From: Larix sibirica | Taxonomy: Eukaryota > Streptophyta > Pinopsida > Pinales > Pinaceae | Direction: 5' to 3' | Assembly: GCA_004151065.3 (NCBI GenBank) | Contig: NWUY0303934462.1 | Span: 1-12,630 of the forward strand | DNA length: 12,630 nucleotides | The notes under the pieces: generated by a model | Seen by the model: only the letters and a program-made list of their open reading frames with translations | What the model was told of the DNA's origin: nothing | The model's database searches: none | Translations under genes and position numbers: made by a program | Shown here: one piece after another, positions 9,335-12,630 of the stretch | Layout: each line of letters starts with the position of its first letter | Position numbering within the stretch: the first letter of the stretch is position 1

Positions 9335-10810
9335 TTGGCCAGGGGTTGTCACTGTAGTGTTCATGTTCCATCTTCCTCGCAAAATGACGACTGGTAGGGG
9401 TAACTATCTCAGAATTCGCATCTCAGATATTTTTTTCAGTCCTTTCTTGCTGAGGGGATTCAGATCCCATGTTTTAGAATGCCCGGAGTCCATCAGATTG
9501 AATTGGAAAGTCAAGCTTTCGCTGATATTAATAAAACTTATCAATATTGCTGCCGTCCCGTTAGCCGCCCTTGGGATCTGCGTAGAGTTCATTTTAAACC
9601 TGCTTTCTCAGAATGGTGGAATGCTAAAAACGTTGTTCAGGCTACTCACTGGTGATTGTATTTATCTCTTTCTTTCTTCTATACCTTCTTTTAATGTATT
9701 GATCATCCTCAACCAACATCATCAGTTAGGGTTTTGTTGAATGTATTTGAGCAGGCAGAAGCATCGTTATACCGAGAAGAGGGTCCGAGACATTTCTAAG
9801 CTTCATCGGCCTTCTTGAGCATCGCATAAACTTGTATGACGGCGGAACACATGAGCGTGGCTTAACAAGAAATCCTTTAATGGGCACTGGAGATATTGAC
9901 TCAACCATTGAAGCTGGGAACAGGTTCGATGCAGATCTTTGCATCATGGCTTCAACGGTAGCTTATGAAAATGAACTGGTTATAAAAAACAGAGTGACAG
10001 AACATTGGAAGGTACTGCTCAATTTCCATGGATTTTAATTTTAGATTATTCATGGAAAGCTCTATTTGATTTTAATACACATTTCAATTTTATCCTGCAG
10101 ATGCATTTCGTGGAGTTCTTCGACTGCTGGAACGGTATGCAACACTTTGGGTTCTTTAAATAATTATTGACCTTTTGTGTGATTAATTTCACGTTCGTTA
10201 ATTGACGTCGAGATTGACCTGTAAACAATCAGATCACTTGCAAAAGAAATCAACGGAAGCGTTTATATTCTGTGACAAGAAAGTAGACGCCCAATTGATA
10301 GTTATAGCGTTCAGAGGTACAGAGCCATTCGATGCAGATAACTGGGAAACAGATTTTGATTTTTCATGGTACGAGACCGGTCAATTCGGAAAGGTTCATC
10401 TTGGATTTCTGGAAGCTTTAGGTCTCGCTAACCGTTCAAAAAAAATTGAGATTTTTCATGACCCGCCGCTTGATGCCATAGAAGATCCTGATAAACCTTT
10501 GGCCTATTATGTTCTTCGTAATAGACTAAAAGAATTATTACAAGTTCACAGAAATGCAAAATTCATGGTGACAGGCCACAGCCTTGGTGGCGCCTTGGCT
10601 ACGTTGTTTCCAGCAATATTGTTTGTGCACAAGGAAGAGACCCTGTTGGAGAAACTGTTGGTTGTTTATACATTCGGACAGCCAAGAGTTGGAGATGAAG
10701 CTTTTGCAAAGTTTATGAATGAGAATCTAAACAAGCATGTCCCTAGATATTTTCGAATAGTATACATCAATGACATTGTTCCTAGATTACCCTTCGACGA
10801 TCATATATTC

Positions 10811-10813
10811 TAG
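10811..10813 (+). other. Premature TAG in lipase exon 4
   Basis: The TAG lies between LPFDDHIF and YKHFGVCLYY, in the middle of a conserved stretch and 51 bases before the exon 4 donor. A single substitution from CAG or AAG would explain it. The stop removes the catalytic His and places a termination codon before the last intron, which could trigger nonsense-mediated decay. Confidence 0.85.
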
Positions 10814-10991
10814 TACAAACACTTTGGAGTATGTCTTTACTACAACAACTGCTACAATGAGAAGGTACTTATACTCGTGTTCACATTGTCTCCTCAATAA
10901 GAAAATCTGGTTTCATTTCTGATACACTCAATTATTTGTTTTTTTGACAGAATCTTCCAGAGGATCCCAACATAAATTTCTCGTTATTACA

Positions 10992-11118
10992 CTTCATTCC
11001 GATACGCATAACTGTTTTGTGGGAACTGGTGCAGAGTTTATTCAAAGTGCTGGGAACTGGTGCAGAGTTTATTCCCATATGCATAACTGTTGTGTGGGAA
11101 CTGGTGTAGAGTTACAAA
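10992..11118 (+). repeat. Nested duplication inside lipase exon 5
   Basis: GGGAACTGGTG followed by C/T and AGAGTT occurs three times, at 11021, 11052 and 11096. The longer flanking segment at 10992-11038 matches 11067-11113 with a 75-bp offset (25 codons, in frame). The middle copy is offset 31 bp from the first and is not a multiple of three. The repeated protein phrase is ITVxWELV. The last copy carries TAG at 11107-11109 and then meets the TKGREFKE block in another frame, so a small deletion probably accompanied the duplication. Confidence 0.85.
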
Positions 11119-11526
11119 GGGCAGAGAATTCAAAGAAATGAAATTGTCCATATTCTGCAGAATATTAGGGCTTCTGCTTCCAGGGGTTACGGCACATAGC
11201 CCCGTAAATTACATAAACGCGGTAATATTGGGGCCATTCTCGCTAAATCCAATAATGCGCATTACTCCATATTCCAATAAAGCGATGCTGACGAAGGATC
11301 GGGAGGACCCTGCACTGATCTGATCTGGAAGTAACTAAGGCATCAGCGTGTACACAAATCGCAATGGCTTCGTTGGTTTTCCATGATAAATAGACTATGA
11401 AATCGTCTTTTGCTACTTAAAAAAATGATGTGGACGAAATGATACTACTACAACCGATAAACATTTTGTTATAAATAGAATGTGTATGAAAAAAACTTTA
11501 ACAAATTATCTTTCTTTTCAAAATGT

Positions 11527-11544
11527 AATAATAATAATAATAAA
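11527..11544 (+). promoter_or_regulatory. AAT microsatellite ending in AATAAA
   Basis: A run of AAT triplets ends in AATAAA at 11539-11544, about 215 bases after the last in-frame stop of lipase exon 5. It could serve as the polyadenylation signal. An AATAAA at 11276-11281 lies inside the coding part and is less likely. Confidence 0.35.
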
Positions 11545-12397
11545 AACATAATGTGTGTTTGCAGTAAAGAATGTATAGGAATTTGTGATTAGACACTTAA
11601 ACAATAGCACAAATATCTCTTGTTTGAACCTTGTCAATAGAATTAGAATTATGAGTCTCCTTCGTATAGAATTAAGTAATTTTTTTTTGGTAATTTTTTG
11701 AGAATTGTAATATAGTGGTAATTTGTTTTGGGTTGTAAGTTAAGCTTAAATTAAGACTAAGTTAAATGTAACATGGTATATGATTATTGGAAGGCAACAT
11801 TGTCTATAAGTGATAGTTGACATCTATATCATTTTATATCTACAGATTTAGAATACAACATAAGAAAATAATAGGAAATTATATAAATGATTAATTTTAA
11901 ATATTAATTATTTTAATAAAAATACAAAATAATAATAATTGTTTATATATGTAAAGAGAGGGGTTGAATTCTTATTAACAAATTATTTATTTAATTGTTT
12001 ATATATATAGATAGATGGCTAAATTTTTATTAAGAAATCTTAAGTTAAAAACTCAAAATTATCTTTGATTTTAAGACATTTATGAGATATGTCACATCTA
12101 ATTAATTATTAGTGTATATCCATGTTAATTCCATGTCTAGCAGTGGGATCAATTTTTTTGAGGTGTAAACACTTCTTCAAGTTTTGCATTCTAAAAATTG
12201 TCCTCTATTTTTTAATTTTTAATTTTTTCAAAGGTTACTTTTTAATTCAATGTATAAACATTACTGAAGTGTGCACCATATCAAATTGATTGACTACAAA
12301 CAATTTTGAACACTCAATCCATATTTTGATATATTGCAAATTAACACACAATAGTTACCCATCCTTATTCTTATCACTATAGTTATAACTAGCCATG
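11545..12397. other. AT-rich region, possible copia LTR on minus strand
   Basis: No gene seen. Downstream of the copia stop codon on the minus strand, a purine-rich TTGAAGAAG (12180-12172) is directly followed by TGTTTACACC starting at 12171, the arrangement expected for a polypurine tract and the TG start of a 3' LTR. The left end of such an LTR could not be fixed because the partner LTR is outside the window. A pair of ATTGTTTATATAT copies near 11938 and 11994 marks a local duplication. Confidence 0.3.
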
Positions 12398-12630
12398 TTA
12401 CACACACCCTCTTATTTGAGAAATGCATTGAATACGTAGCATATCTCTACTAATTACAAATTTTTCCTTTTGCATAGGTTTTGTGAAAATATAAACATCA
12501 TTATCATGTGTGCTACAATACAACAAGTCTGTGTCATTTGAGTGTGTATTTTCTCTTATGTTTTGGATTTGCATGCTAAAGTGGAATGTTGGCCTATTTC
12601 ATTGAACTTTGATTATCTACTTTGATTTAG
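12398..12630 (-). mobile_element. Ty1/copia polyprotein RNase H end, relic
   Basis: On the minus strand, bases 12617-12558 read DNQSSMK, stop, ANIPL, stop, HANPKH, matching the C-D-N-Q-S-x-x-x-L-A-x-N-P-x-x-H-x-x-x-K-H-I block of Ty1/copia RNase H. The frame then shifts by one and 12598-12398 is open for 66 codons, with NIRENTH, DLLYCSTHDND and VYIFTKPMQKEKF followed by RDMLRI, the conserved end of the polyprotein, terminating at TAA 12398-12400 after IRGCV. RNase H removes the RNA strand of the cDNA hybrid. Two stops and a frameshift show it is inactive. The rest of pol would lie beyond the right edge. Confidence 0.87.

Larger units (their letters stand above)
9384..11323 (+). pseudogene. 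OBL1-like class 3 triacylglycerol lipase, broken 3' end
   Basis: Five exons are inferred: 9384-9651, 9755-10011, 10101-10134, 10233-10864 and 10951-11323, joined by GT-AG introns of 103, 89, 98 and 86 bases with consistent phases. The ATG at 9384 has AAAATGAC context. Residues 44-75 are hydrophobic (membrane or oil-body anchor); RGSETF is at 98-103, FRGTEP at 213-218 near the oxyanion hole, and GHSLGG surrounds the predicted nucleophile Ser303 (10580-10582). Predicted catalytic Asp367 is in YINDIVPRLP. The family hydrolyses triacylglycerols at oil bodies. TAG at 10811-10813 ends the frame after residue 379; family members continue about 100 residues. The homology resumes at once (YKHFGVCLYY) and in exon 5, where the HSPVNYINAV block carries the expected catalytic His (11195-11197) but in a shifted frame after a second TAG. 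Exons 1-4 show no other damage, so loss is recent, or a truncated protein without His is made. Confidence 0.9.

Noticed and set aside
9363-9365. Alternative ATG for the lipase, in frame, seven codons before 9384.
   Set aside because: It lies 29 bases after the end of the TATA box, leaving almost no leader, and its context TTCATGTTC is weaker than AAAATGAC at 9384. It cannot be fully excluded.
9719-9725. CTGATGA on the minus strand, the core of a hammerhead ribozyme, of interest because Penelope elements can carry such ribozymes.
   Set aside because: No GAAA box follows a short stem at the required distance, and the site lies in lipase intron 1, not in the Penelope relic.
9726-9947. A 73-codon minus-strand open stretch opposite lipase exon 2.
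   Set aside because: It is a shadow of the exon, whose own frame matches the lipase family with correct splice phases.

Overview
The window is AT-rich nuclear DNA of a seed plant, most likely a conifer or another gymnosperm. Three things point there: one lipase gene with compact GT-AG introns, long stretches of heavily decayed transposon sequence, and a Penelope-like retroelement with a GIY-YIG endonuclease, a type known among land plants mainly from conifers (recalled from the literature, not searched). No prokaryotic operon, rRNA, tRNA or CRISPR signal was seen. Assignment to conifers is inference; the plant origin is well supported.

Layout. Bases 1-3470 hold no intact gene, only two weak hints of Ty3/gypsy relics on the plus strand and one hairpin. 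Bases 3482-4530 (minus) are a decayed, unidentified reading frame. Bases 5151-5706 are a nested tandem array with a 218-bp higher-order unit. Bases 5839-6476 (minus) are a second unidentified coding relic, unusual in having five in-frame stops but no frameshift over about 176 codons. Bases 6701-8320 (minus) are a badly frameshifted Penelope-like element in which the reverse transcriptase core and the C-terminal GIY-YIG endonuclease can still be followed. Bases 8321-8930 are AT-rich with a TA microsatellite.

Bases 9240-11544 hold the only recognisable host gene, a plant class 3 triacylglycerol lipase of the oil-body-lipase (OBL1-like) type. It has bZIP-type TGACG sites, a TATA box, five exons and four short introns. 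Exons 1-4 look intact and include the GHSLGG nucleophile motif. A TAG in exon 4, a second TAG and nested duplications in exon 5, and a frame change before the catalytic His segment make it a probable recent pseudogene, or at best a 379-residue truncated product without the His.

Bases 11330-12397 are AT-rich and may include a copia LTR. Bases 12398-12630 (minus) are the RNase H end of a Ty1/copia polyprotein that runs out of the window. The decayed frames in the left two thirds do not act together with the lipase; they are layers of old insertions beside one host gene.
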